Assembly (NCBI GenBank): GCA_003996215.1
Contig: QJPP01003449.1
Location: 176,333 to 240,332, forward strand
Reading direction: 5' to 3'
Length of the DNA: 64,000 bases
Source of the DNA: Jaltomata sinuosa
Lineage: Eukaryota > Streptophyta > Magnoliopsida > Solanales > Solanaceae
This document shows positions 12,185 through 23,289 of this stretch, piece after piece. The stretch's first letter is position 1; each line of letters begins with the position of its first letter. The notes beneath the pieces were generated by a model that ran no database searches, had not been told where the DNA came from, and saw nothing but the letters and a program-made list of their open reading frames with translations. The position numbers and the translations under genes were made by a program.

Positions 12185-12292
12185 AAGGAAGTCGATGCAC
12201 TAAAGTTTTCACTATATGCATGATCTGAGGAAAGGTCGAACCACAATCGTCTATTGTATGCAGTCTTACTCGCCATTTCTACAAGAGGTTGT
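12185..12292 (-). mobile_element. SINE fragment directly 3' of F-box gene 1
   Basis: On the minus strand the sequence after the F-box stop codon reads CTCTTGTAGAAATGG, then GCATACAATAGAC, then TGGTTCGACCTTTCC and GTGCATCGACTT. This is the body of a TS/Au-like SINE. It begins within about ten bases of the stop. The same SINE stands in the same place after F-box gene 2 (29845-29940), so it predates the duplication. Confidence 0.65.
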
Positions 12293-12299
12293 CATCACA

Positions 12300-13442
12300 T
12301 CACTGAATATGAGGTGAAGCAAGGCTCTCAAAGTAGGTCGCCGCGTGAACTTGACGAAAATGACCTGACGTGTAACCGTCAAGTTGCTTGAACGACCCAT
12401 CCCTTGAATTGTACATTGTTAGCTCTTTGCCAATTTGCAGCAGAAATTCATCACAATTCTCAGCCGCAAAAAATAGTGAGATATAGGCTCTACGACGATC
12501 AACAGGGGATGAAACGGTAACTAATTTAGTCCAGGAATTCTCAACACCATACTCCTTCATCACCCACACATCCGCCTTATTCTGTTCGTAGTTACAACAA
12601 CCGACTAAATACCCCCTCGAAATACTTAACGTCCAATAAATACCTCCGTTTTCATAACTAGGAAGCGCCATTTTTCCATATCTCTCTGCAGCCAAGTCCA
12701 AAGTAACAATCTCCCAAGAATCACCCAAACATGCTTCCCAATGAAGAGCCCCATTTGCAAATATACCCAGTTTTGCATTCATATAACCACTATTGAACCC
12801 CTCAATAACTTTCCAAGATTTAGCCTTTAAACTATAAACATTAACCATATTCTCATATCTACCCTCAAGTTGTTTAAAACTAAAAATCTTCACAACCTTA
12901 TAATCATCAAAAGGTGCATCATAACCAAATCCATATCTAATGTAACAACCACTATCACCACCACTACCACCCCCTTTATTCCGAAGCATTGAATCAGGAA
13001 ATACATTAAACTTTCCAGTACACGGGTTCAATAACATTAATGTAAATGAGTCATTAGTTAAACAAATCAACCCATTACAAGAACCCAAAATCCATGAAAG
13101 GGGTAAAGATTTAGGAGGACAATTTTGTTTAGACACAGTAAGAGATGAATTTTCAGACCCCATGTTGTAAATATTGCAAATTTTACCCAAACCAGAAATA
13201 GTGGCTACCACAGCAAGTCTATAACCAATCAATTTGGGGTTATTTAATGAAAATTTGACATGGGTTTTGCTGAATAGAGAATTCGAGAGTAAAGAAAGCC
13301 AAGATTTTGAAACACACCTGAATTTTAAGACGGATTTTACGGGTAACCTCAGGAGAATTTCAAATATGATTTCTTGGGGCAAAATTGTTGACACTTCAGA
13401 TTTTTCCTCCAATGTCATGCTAGCTTGCTGACACGAGGACAT
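12300..13442 (-). CDS. F-box protein with FBA-type associated domain, copy 1 (380 aa)
   Basis: Probable substrate-recognition subunit of an SCF ubiquitin ligase. An N-terminal F-box (about residues 21-60) contains LPQEIIFEILLRLPVKSVLK and RCVSKSWLSLLS, which would bind an ASK/SKP1 adaptor. The rest matches the F-box-associated region of plant F-box proteins: LGSCNGLICL, LLNPCTGKFNVFP, YGFGYDAPFDDYKVVKIF, VYSLKAKSW and GALHWEACLGDSWEIVTLDL. The gene is intronless, as is common in this family. It is closely similar to the copy at 29948-31051, with about nine of ten residues alike. Relative to that copy it has a Gly/Ser-rich insertion near residue 155 (GGGSGGDSG) and an alternative N-terminus. 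The second Met (13418, MTLEEKSE) aligns with the paralogue's start (MEEKSK), so the first eight residues may be extra. The substrate is unknown. Confidence 0.9.
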   Translation of the reverse strand: MSSCQQASMTLEEKSEVSTILPQEIIFEILLRLPVKSVLKFRCVSKSWLSLLSNSLFSKTHVKFSLNNPKLIGYRLAVVATISGLGKICNIYNMGSENSSLTVSKQNCPPKSLPLSWILGSCNGLICLTNDSFTLMLLNPCTGKFNVFPDSMLRNKGGGSGGDSGCYIRYGFGYDAPFDDYKVVKIFSFKQLEGRYENMVNVYSLKAKSWKVIEGFNSGYMNAKLGIFANGALHWEACLGDSWEIVTLDLAAERYGKMALPSYENGGIYWTLSISRGYLVGCCNYEQNKADVWVMKEYGVENSWTKLVTVSSPVDRRRAYISLFFAAENCDEFLLQIGKELTMYNSRDGSFKQLDGYTSGHFRQVHAATYFESLASPHIQ

Positions 13443-13670
13443 TTTCGGTATTCTTGATTTGTGTGTTTTAAAATCGTTATACCTAAATGGTTATTTATAT
13501 GTACTATTTCTAGCTTGGGGTGACTTTTCAAAGCCCACTTGGAGTAAGTTGAGAGTGATATATAGCTAATTTTAGTAAGACCATTGAAAAATCTCAATTT
13601 TTTTTTGTCATTGGAGTGATTTTTCAAAGTTCATAAAGCAAAAGATGTGTTGGAGACTGAGTAATCTGAG
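13443..13670. repeat. First unit of the F-box upstream repeat (U array)
   Basis: The upstream flank of F-box gene 1 holds motifs such as TTGTGTGTTTTAAAATCGTTATAC, ACCATTGAAAAATCTCAA and GTGATTTTTCAAAG. The same motifs recur in the same order, in degenerate form, several times at 25189-26860 on the far side of the MULE. Homology to that array fades near 13670, just before the MULE left end. Confidence 0.65.
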
Positions 13671-13879
13671 AAAATTGAATGGGAGGTGACACTTAAGTTT
13701 TGAAATTAATATTGGTGACTCTTGACCAATCCTAAGGGTCAAAGACACTTAAAAGATTAATTAAGTTAATTGGGGACTCAATTAATGTTTTTAAAAATAC
13801 AATCAACCCACAACTATATTTAATAAAAATAAAAAGTTAAAAGTGAAAAATTACTTTTCAAAATCAAATCTCAAAAGGG

Positions 13880-15020
13880 TCGTTCCCTCTCTTCTTCTTC
13901 TCTCTCAACAACCTGCTGCCCTCCATCGACAACAGATCGATGAGACAGCCATTCTTCGGCGATTTTCAACCTCCGGCGACTCCAATTTTTAGTTCTTCAT
14001 CGTTCCTTTTCGATTTTCAATCGTCAATCTCTGTTTTTTCACAGGTAAAGGCTTCTCTTTTTTTTTATTTTCAAAAAATTAAGATTTTTTAGTTATGAAG
14101 ATAAAGATGGACTTGAGTTGTCTTCTCTTCTAGTGAGAGTTAACAAGAATGAGTATTTGATGCTTAACAAAGAAACGAGAACCCGAAAAAATCTTAATTT
14201 TTTATTTTCTTGGGAATCTGAGTGAAATATGTTGTTGTTGTTGTTGTTGGGGATCTTGTTGTTGTTATTATTGTTGTTGTTGTAATCTGTTGTTACAGTT
14301 GTAGAAGGGTCTTGCATCTCAAAAAGTTAGGCTTTTTGAAAATAATGTTTTGGTTAATGAATAAGAAGAGGACTTGAACTGAGTTAAGAAAGATTTGAAC
14401 TGAGTATTCTCCTCAAAGTTAGGGTTAATGTTGTTGTTGTTCTTGTTCTTGAACATTATGTTGGTGTTATTGGTGTTGTTGTATTGGTAAATGTTGGTAT
14501 TGTTGTTGTTTTATTGATTTTATTGGATTTTGTTGGTGTTATTGATGTTGTTTTATTGGTAAATGTTGGTGTTGTTGTCCTTGTATGGTGTTGCTCTTCA
14601 AAATTGTTATTCAAGTGATAAATATTGATTTATGTTGATGTTCTTGGTGTATTATGTGGTAAAATTTTTGTTAATACCATAACAGATGTGTAATATGTTG
14701 CAACAAATGCTTCATCTGTTGCAACATATTAAGCATATGTTGGAAATAACTATACCATCTGTTGGTTTTCTCTTATTATGTTTCCAACAGATGAGTCATA
14801 TGTTGGATGAAATCAAAGCAGTAGCTACTGCTTTAATTTCATCCAACAGATGGGTCATCTGTTCCAACAGATGGGTCATTTGTTCCAACATATGACTCAT
14901 CTGTTCCAACAGATGACCCATCTGTTGGATCAATTATTTGTACATTTTAAATTCACTGTTATCTTTTTTTTTAATGATGCACAAATCAATCATTGACTTT
15001 TATTTTACTCTTGTTTGTAG
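13880..15020 (+). other. 5' leader and first intron of the MULE Ulp1 gene
   Basis: A pyrimidine-rich leader (CTCTCTTCTTCTTC, about 13885-14045) ends at a good donor (CACAG|GTAAAG near 14045). A matching acceptor (TTTGTAG) occurs just before the start codon at 15025. The intron holds GTT trinucleotide tracts (14228-14285 and beyond) and palindromic repeat cluster A. The exon structure is inferred from splice motifs only. Confidence 0.45.
14681..14930. repeat. Palindromic repeat cluster A
   Basis: This is a run of ATCTGTTGC / CAACAGATG half-sites with TATG variants. They are arranged head to head and spaced so that many pairs form an 18-bp palindrome or near-palindrome. It lies in the probable 5' intron of the MULE Ulp1 gene. 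It belongs to the same family as the clusters at 17631, 19001, 20349 and 23290. Confidence 0.85.
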
Positions 15021-16530
15021 ATAAATGGCTCCCACTAAAAGGAAAGGAAGTGAATTAACTCCAAAGAAAGGAAGAAGAAAAGTAGCTAGGGTACATTCAC
15101 CACTAAAAGAGCTTGCTATACAAGCAGTATCTCAATTAGAAGAAGAAGTCTCTTCTCAATCAGCTTTAAATATAGAAAAAGAGAAGGAAAAAGAGAATGA
15201 AATAGAAAAAAGTGAAGAATCTGGAGATTTAAGTAAAGATGAACAAAGAGATGAGGAAAATGAGGGAGATGAAGGAAGTGAGGAAGATGAAGGAGAAAGT
15301 GATGAAGATAAAAACTCAGTAGAGGAAGAAGGTGTAGATAAAGAGAGGGATGGAGAAGATAATGAAGTAGAATCAGAGGAAGGAGGAAAAGGAGGAGATA
15401 ATGAAAGTGAAGATGAAGAAGAGGAACACCTTGATCCTAACAGTCCTTCCACTGAAGAGTGTGTCAAAACATTCTGCATTGATAATTTTTTTGTGAGAAT
15501 GCAGTGTGATGGTGTCACAAATTTAACTGGTGATTATGTGATAAAGTCATCCATGGAAAAATCTTTTGACACTTTAAGAAAAATACTTCAAGAACAAAAA
15601 TTGAATGATTATTTCAGAAACAACTGCTTTGGGCAATATCTTGATTTGCCAGAGGATAATAATGCTCGTTTTCAAATGACCATGGTGTATGGTCTTCTCA
15701 AACGTAGATTTATGTATGAGAACAATGATAAGATGGATGAAGTCTGGATCAACTACTGTGGCATGCCACTTTGTTTTGGGTTGAAGGAGTTTGCCATAGT
15801 TACTGGACTAAAATGTCATCCTCCTTCTCAACCTATTCCTGTTGTTACACAAAAAAAAGCACCCCGCACACCAAAGACAACAACAAAAAAAGGATCTAAG
15901 TCAGCAGCCAAGACTGTCAAGAAAATTCAAAAGGGCAAGTCAACTTATGGTGATGACTTGGTGTCCCTTGTTGGTTCAAGCTTCAAAAACGTAAATTTAC
16001 TTCAAGAGTTAGAAGGTAAAAGGCTTTCAAAGAAGCACAAGCAATCATTGTGCTTGGTTTGGTTTGTACATAATATTCTTTAGGCGAGAGACGTTAACAA
16101 CAACATACCACTTGGTTTAATAAAGCTCTCGGAAGATCTGGAGGCATTCAATAACTACCCTTGGGATCGTGAAAGCTTCATAATAACTGTCAAATATTTG
16201 TTGACTCTGTTAACACCAAAGACAGTCAACTTATATGGCTTTTCATGGGCTTTCATGGTAAATATTTTATTTTTGTGTTTTAATTTTTTTTATTAAATAA
16301 TATTTTTAATTTTTAGCATAATTTTTACAGGCTTGGGCATTTGAAGCCATTCCTTATCTCCGACAACAAGTGAAGGACTATCAAGAAGAGGTTGCTAGTC
16401 CTAGAATGCTGAGATGGTTGTCGGCCAAGAACGATAAAAGAGCAAAAGTTCTTGATCTTTTCAAACCACCCGAGGAAGCAGTAAGTCTACTTTTATAGAG
16501 ATTAACTTGAATTTATTTTTTCAAAATTCA

Positions 16531-16567
16531 CATCTGTTGCAACACATTAACATCTGTTGCAATAGAT
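16531..16567. repeat. Small palindromic-repeat pair in Ulp1 intron 2
   Basis: Two half-sites CATCTGTTGCAA occur in direct orientation inside the 137-base intron between exons 2 and 3 of the MULE Ulp1 gene. They belong to the same family as clusters A-E. Confidence 0.75.
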
Positions 16568-17630
16568 TTCAATTATGAGTTAAACATTATTTTAATACAT
16601 TTAATTATTGATTTTAGCTTGTGCATCCATGGCTTATCCCGACTAATTGAGAGTTAAAGATGCCATTCCTTGTTACTTTAGGGTATGTGAAAACTCTACC
16701 GGACCCTAAGGTAATTGATAGGATAAAAAAAGAATTGGTTGGAGCAACAACCATCAGAAGAAAAGCACTTGGGAAGGATGATTTGGTTCTTGATGATGTT
16801 ATTGTTGATACTGCTGGTGTTGGTGTTGGTAGTGGTGGTAATGGTGGTGATGGTGTTGTTGTTACTGTTGGTGGTGGTGATGGTGTTGGTGTTGGTGTTG
16901 GTGATGGTGATGCTCTTGTGGTTTTTCAACCAAGAAATGACCATGACTATGGTCATACTGAAGATGCTGATTTTGGTGGTGGAAACCTCCCTGACTTTGG
17001 TAGTGGACACACCCCTGACTTTGCTGGTAGACATACCCCTGACTTTGGTGGTAGACATACCCCTTTTAGTAGGCATGCTACAGATCTACCACACAACATG
17101 GGTAGACAGTTTGGTGGTGTTGCCTCTTCAGGCTCTTGTTCTGCATGCAAATGCCAAGAGTTCAAGGAAAAACACAATGGAGTGATTGATGCTCTTAAGG
17201 GATTAACTAATGCTGTAAAGGAATTGAAATCTAAAAGGGGTGTCATCCCATCAAGAAAGATTACAGAGCCATTCACTCCATTGCAGGTTAAGATTAAGAG
17301 GACAAAAATAATAATTTCCAAAGCAATATCAGATATTAAATCAAGAAAAATTACAACTCCTCTTTCTTGCACTGTTGGGAAAGTTCCAAGAGCCATAGGA
17401 GAGCAAGGAGAGCTGAAGAAGGTAAATGTCTACAAGTTGGTGACTGCCACAAGAACGGCAAAGCTGAAAACTCTGATGAATTCAAAAAAGGCCCCAGAAA
17501 TTTACTCTATGCATAAATTTGGTCCACAAGACTTCAAGAACATGACTGATATGAAGTTTTGGTATGTAAACTGGGTAAGTTACTTTTACTAACCTTCTAT
17601 TTATTTAATAATTTTGTACTGCTTATTTAG

Positions 17631-18042
17631 ATGATTCATCTGTTGCAACTGATGAGAAATATGTTGCAACAGATGAGTAATTTGTTAACAGTTTCAGAGA
17701 TCTGTTCCAACAGATAGATCATCTATTGCAACAGATCAGTCATCTGTTGGAACAGATGTCTCATCTGCTGCAACATATGATCCATCTGTTGGATGAAATC
17801 AAAGCAGTGACCTACTGTTTTGATTTCATCCAACAGATGACTCATCTGCTGCAACATATCAGTCATATGTTGCAACATATGAGACATCTGTTCCAACAGA
17901 TGACTGATCTGTTGGATGAAATTAAAGTAGTAGACCTACTATTTTGATTTCATCCAACAGATGAGTCATCTGTTGCAGCAGATGATCCATATGTTCCAAC
18001 AGATGGGTTATCTGTTACAACAGATGACTCATCTGCTGCAAC
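17631..18042. repeat. Palindromic repeat cluster B
   Basis: About 410 bases of ATCTGTTG/CAACAGAT units fill most of the third intron (17575-18093) of the Ulp1 gene. Longer inverted arms are embedded. GTTGGATGAAATCAAAGCAG recurs in inverse (TTTGATTTCATCCAACAG) at 17787-17838 and again near 17909-17960. Confidence 0.85.
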
Positions 18043-19000
18043 TTTTCAAATATTATAAGTTGCTAACTTATATAAATTGTATTATTATTTCAGTATGTTG
18101 ATAAAATTCTTCTTATGATGCGTGAGAGACATCTAAAATTCATTCAATTCTATGATCTTGGAGATAGAATAATGGACCTCAATTTTTATGGTAATTTCCT
18201 CTGTCGGTACAACAAACTCAGTGAAGAAGCAACAACTCCTGATGGAAAAAAAATAGAGGAGTTACTTGCTGAGTTTGAATGGGATGATGACATGATTGAC
18301 TATGTCAGAGAAAAGAGACCATATCCAGGTGCCATGGATTGGAGAGAGGCCAAGAGAATCATAGCAGTAATGAATTTGGAGAAGAAGCATTTTGTGACTG
18401 TTGAGATCAAAATAAGTGAGGGAGTCATGAATGTCTATGACTGCAACATACCAGTGTTTGAAGAGTTTCAATTTCTGATATTCATGGAGGGTTTTTTGGA
18501 GTTGTTCCCTAAGTTGTTGAAGCAAAGTGGCTTAATAAATCACTTGCCGAAAAAATTGCTCAACGAACGATGGGCTTTTGAAGGTCGAAAACAGAACCTT
18601 TCAAAGAATGAGACATTTGCCGCGTGCGGGTCATACTCGCTTGCTTTCATTGAGCATCTGATAATCAGCACTTCTATGATAACTCCTAAGACTCTAATGA
18701 ATGATAATTCAGTTGCAAGAATGCAAGAAGTTTGGGCCGCTGGGGTGATTTTTAAGAGTTTGGAGCCCTGATATGGGTTGCATTTTGCAGACAATATTTT
18801 TTATTTTTAGTATTTTATTTAATTATATCATGGGATGTAATTTGCAGATAATCTTTTTTACTTTTAGTATTTTATTTAGTTATATTATATATTTGGTGAT
18901 GACAATATTGTATGTTTAATAGATGTCCAGTTATTATGTCATGAATTTTATTTTATCCTTAGATTTAAAAAATATTGGATTATTACTAAAAATGAATTAC

Positions 19001-19390
19001 ACATCTATTGAAAATCATCCAACATATATACTCATCTGTTGCAGCAGATGATACATCTATTGCAATAGATGACTCATCTGTTGAAAATAATCAAACATAC
19101 TCTACACATTTTGCAACAGATGAATCATATGTTGCAACAGATGAATCATCTGTTGGAAATAATCAAGCATACTCTACACATTTTGCAACAGATGATTCAT
19201 CTGTTGCAACAGATGATACATCTGTTGGAAATAATCAAACATACTCTACACATTTTGCAACAGATGAATTATCTGTTGCAACAGATGAATCATCTGTTGG
19301 AAACCATCCAACAGATATAGACATATGTTACAGCAGAAGAATCATCTGTTTGAACTTATCCAACAGATATAGACATCTGTTGTAGCAGAT
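19001..19390. repeat. Palindromic repeat cluster C
   Basis: Units of CAACAGATGA, YCATCTGTTG and AAATAATCAAACATACTCTACAC alternate in a longer repeat of about 60 bases, 3' of the Ulp1 gene. Because the unit length is near a multiple of three, the plus strand is open for about 125 codons (repeated ATDESSVGNN). I regard this frame as an artefact of the repeat. Confidence 0.85.
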
Positions 19391-20348
19391 CAATTGACTT
19401 ATTTGTTGTGAATTGCTTAATTAACTCATGATTAATAATAAATTAAGTTATTTAATCATAATTAGCTTTCAATTAACAACTTTAATTACAATCTCAATGA
19501 ATTACATAATAATTACATGATCAACTAAGTGTAGTGATCCTAAATAGATGGATCAATTGACTTATTTGATGTGAATTGCTTAATTAACTCATGATTAGTA
19601 ATAAATTAAGTTATTTAACCATAATTAGCTTTCAATTAACAACTTCAATTACAATCTCAACGAATTACATAATAATTACATGATCAACTAAGTGTAGTGA
19701 TCCTAAATAGATGGATCAATTGACTTATTTAATGTGAATTGATTAATTAACTCATGATTAGTAATAAACTAAGTTATTTAATCATAATTAGCTTTCAATT
19801 AACAACTTCAATTGCAATCTCAATGAATTACATAATAATTACATGATCAACTAAGTGTAGTGATCCTAAATAGAGGGATCAATTGACTTATTTGATGTGA
19901 ATTGCTTAATTAACTCATGATTAGTAATAAACTAAGTTACTTAATCATAATTAGCTTTCAATTAACAACTTCAATTGCAATCTCAATGAATTACATAATA
20001 ATTACATGATCAACTAAGTGTAGTGATCCTAAATAGAGGGATCAATTGACTTATTTGATGTGAATTGCTTAATTAACTCATGATTAGAAATAAACTAAGT
20101 TATTTAATCATAATTAGCTTTCAATTAATAACTTCAATTACAATCTCAATGAATTACATAATAATTACATGATCAACTAAGTGTAGTGATCCTAAATAGA
20201 GGGATCAATTGACTTATTTGATGTGAATTGCTTAATTAACTCATGATTAGAAATAAACTAAGTTATTTAATCATAATTAGCTTTCAATTAATAACTTCAA
20301 TTACAATCTCAATGAATTACATAATAATTACATGATCAACTAAGTGTA
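19389..20348. repeat. 163-bp minisatellite, six copies
   Basis: The anchor ATCAATTGACTTATTTG starts at 19389, 19552, 19715, 19878, 20041 and 20204, an exact 163-bp period. The last unit is cut short at about 20348. The copies differ at only a few positions. The array sits between the 3' ends of the Ulp1 and mudrA genes and is bounded on both sides by palindromic repeat clusters. Confidence 0.95.
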
Positions 20349-20795
20349 GATGATTGATCTGTTGCAACAGATGTCAATATTTGTTAGATGATTTCCAACA
20401 GATGATTCATCTGTTACAACATATGTCTATATCTGTTGGATGATTTCCAACAGATGAGTCATCTGTTGCAATAGATAAATCATCTGCTGTAACATATGTC
20501 TATATCTGTTGGATGATTTCCAATAGATGAGTCATCTGTTGCAACAGATGAATCATCTGCTGCAACATATGTCTATATCTGTTGGATGATTTCCAACAAA
20601 TAATTCATATGTTGCAACAGATGACTCATCTGCTGCAACATATGTCTATATTTGTTGATCATTTCCAACAGATGAGTCATCTGTTGCAATATATCATTCA
20701 TCTGGTGCAATATGTGCTGAATCTGTTTGATTATTCCTAATATTTGTAGTAACATATTTAATTATTCCCAACAGATTTCACCATCTTTTGCAATA
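20349..20795. repeat. Palindromic repeat cluster D
   Basis: Five or more copies of a compound unit of about 85 bases occur here (TGATTTCCAACAGATGA, CATCTGTTGCAACAGATGA, CATATGTCTATATCTGTTGGA). The cluster lies just downstream of the mudrA stop codon. Many half-site pairs form perfect or near-perfect palindromes. Confidence 0.85.
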
Positions 20796-20915
20796 TTTAA
20801 ATCAGTTAAGTTCACAAACATCACCGACTGAAATATCATAAAAAAGTACTAAAAGTTCAGAATAACAATACTATTACTATTACAAGAATGGAGAAAATGA
20901 GTGCAACATTAACAA

Positions 20916-23174
20916 TTATGGAGCATTTTGATCTGGGCATGTAGTTCTTTTGTGGCCAACCGTCTTACATATAGAGCACTTATTTTTTCTTGTTGGAAAT
21001 GATTCTTCGACTCCACGCCTCCTCTTTTTTTGCCTTCTTTCCGGTTTGCTTGGGTCAATATGTGGAAGAGATATTTCTCTCTCTAAAATCTCCAAAGGAA
21101 CATTCCAAGATTCTTCAGAAGGCACAAGATGAATTTCCTCACAGTATGCAATGATGTATCTCTCCACCGTATAATATGAGGATGAGTACTCATAAATCCG
21201 CCTACCAAAGTCTTCACCATATTGGACTCGAAGCGCTGCCATAACATGTGGACAAGATATTTTATCCATGTCAAATACTCTACATGTACAAGATCTTGCT
21301 TGCAAATCGACCGTAGCAACTTCACCATGACCGGTGACACTGAACCTGTAGTTGGCAGTTTGATGAGCCAATAACTTGTTTCCCAAGTTGACGTACTCTG
21401 TTATTTTCTTTTTCATTTCAAGGACAAAGATGATTGGTGAGTTGATGAACTCCGTACGCCTCTCGTGAATTTTTTGTGCAAATCTCCTATTTATTTCATT
21501 AAATAGAGCGACAATGGGAAATTCTCTTTCAACGTCGAACATTGCATTCACCGACTCAGCAATATTTGTCGTCATAATGTTATACCTATACAAACAAATA
21601 AACTCAAATAAATCAATCAATTTATAATATTATACCTATTTCCCGGACAGAATGCTCTATTCCACCTGTGGAATCTAACACGTTCAAGATGTTCGGCTAC
21701 TCCGGGTACCATGTCTCTTATTTGATTGAAATGGTCATTGAACTCATCAATTTTGTACGCTTTTGCTGCTTTATAAAAATGAGATACGACCTTTGTATTG
21801 TGAAAGTTGTTTCGAATATTCTCCCCAAGGTGCCTTATGCAACAACCATAATGAGCTGTAGGGTAGACAATTGAAACCATCTTCTTGATACTTGGATGCC
21901 TATCAGAAATTATGCACAAATCAGCAGTATCATCTAGATAGCTTCTCATTTGTTCCAAAAAAATATCGGTATGAGGCATCGCACTCCTTGTCAACTACAT
22001 AAAAAGCAAGCGAAAAAATATGATTCTCCGCATCTTGTGCCACAACTGACAATAAAACTCCTTCATACTTGCTCATTAAGAATGTCCCGTCAATGGCTAT
22101 GACTTTTTCATTTGCTCAAAACCACGTATCCAAGCTCCATAGGATACAAAAAAGTACTTAAACTTTCCATTTTCATCAACTTTCAATGCTGTCTTACTTC
22201 CTGGATTTGCGGACTGAAGCATATAACGGTAAGCATCAAGCACTGCATACCCGTGCTCATGTGTTCCCTTAACCAAAGACTTTCCAATCTCCATGCCCTT
22301 CCAAATCTTCCAATAACTCACCTTAACACCCAATTCTGTACGAATTTGATGTTTCATGTCTTGTGTAGATGGGCCTTTACCTTCGGGGAACCTATTTTTG
22401 AAAATTTCACCGATGACTTTTGCTGTGGCGTACGGATTATGACTCGTGATATGCTCAGAACCACACGTGTGATACTTTACATAGGTTGTAATACAAAATC
22501 TATCAGAACTTAAAAGCTTCACAGCCCTAATCCACCACTTGCACTCCTGATATACACATCTAAAACAATACACATTACGCGAATTAATCACCTTCTTGAG
22601 TCGAAAATCTTTTTTCAAGCAAGCAATTTTTGATGAAGTTGCTAGTTCTTGCTTGTTCTTGAATGTCATTCCCTTATAAAAACCTGTTTCATCCTCTTGC
22701 ACATGGATAGACTGTGTTGATTGAGAATTGCCCACTGTATTGCTCCCAACATCAGGTGTAAGAGTTTGGTCATCCCCACAGCTTGGACCATCCAATTCTG
22801 CCCCACTGCCATTATCTGGAATATTCATATCTACCCTATCCTCAAACTCATCATTTAACATATCTTGTTGGTTTTGAGCTAAATTGGGGTTCTCTATCGG
22901 CTTTTCTTACGTATACCCTTAAAATGGGCCTAGCTGCATCACTCAAATAAGCACGCAAACGAACTTGATCCCTTATCTTAAAAGGCAAGACCCTCTGATT
23001 TTCAAAAGAGTTGTGCATGTAACTGATGACAAGATCTTTCGGTTGACAATTTAATTCACAACAACTGATGATTAAGTTAACAAAATCATCATACAAAATA
23101 TCTTTTTGGACTGTCATCGTTATCATTTCTAATAAGTCACCATCCATTCTCGATTCATTCACCATGACAATCAA
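20916..23174 (-). pseudogene. mudrA-type MULE transposase, frameshifted
   Basis: On the minus strand, the N-terminal part (22851-23174) is followed by a MuDR-type DNA-binding region (FYKGMTFKNKQELATSSKIA, CVYQECKWWIRA). Next is the catalytic MULE domain, with the first Asp in VIAIDGTFL (about 22085-22105), the second in CIISDRHPSIKK and the Glu in TTNIAESVNAMF. A SWIM zinc finger (CTCRVFDMDKISCPH) and a CCHC knuckle (CSICKTVGHKRTTC) close the protein. A 49-bp segment at 21586-21634 has intron-like borders. The frame breaks at about 22900-22910, 22103-22107 (A/T run) and 21957-21963 (A7 run on +). Two or three of these are in homopolymers, so sequencing error is possible. As read, no full transposase is made. 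Confidence 0.85.
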
Positions 23175-23289
23175 CCCCTATTGTTATTGATTCCTCCATA
23201 AATGATACCTAAAGAGTTTTGTTAAAAAAATCAATAATAGTATAGTAAAGTTGAGTATCTATATACAACAATAAAATTATATCATTGTC

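Larger units (their letters stand above)
15025..18771 (+). pseudogene. MULE-borne Ulp1-like (C48) protease gene with two in-frame stops
   Basis: Four exons (15025-16257, 16331-16480, 16618-17574, 18094-18771) join in phase 0 with GT-AG introns, giving a frame of about 1005 codons. The N-terminus is basic (APTKRKGSE, PKKGRRKVAR), followed by a long Glu/Asp-rich stretch. Next comes a DUF1985-like region (NYCGMPLCFGLKEFAIVTGLKC) typical of plant transposon Ulp1 proteins. Exon 3 has Gly/Val repeats and GRHTPDFGG repeats. Exon 4 holds the cysteine-protease domain with its probable triad: His in KKHFVTVEI, Asp in NVYDCN and Cys in AACGSYSLAF. A TAG at 16081-16083 and a TGA at 16648-16650 interrupt the frame within otherwise well-conserved coding text. 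The gene is therefore a recent pseudogene, unless the stops are sequencing errors. The protein may have deSUMOylating ancestry, but its activity is not known. Confidence 0.85.

Noticed and set aside
16696..17396. Overlapping frames of 126-148 codons in other frames of Ulp1 exon 3
   Set aside because: They are shadows of the GGT/GTT-repeat-rich exon. The exon itself is in the frame that links to the protease domain.
19008..19385. 125-codon frame with repeated ATDESSVG motif
   Set aside because: It is a translation of the palindromic repeat cluster. The same repeat is open in a second frame as well.
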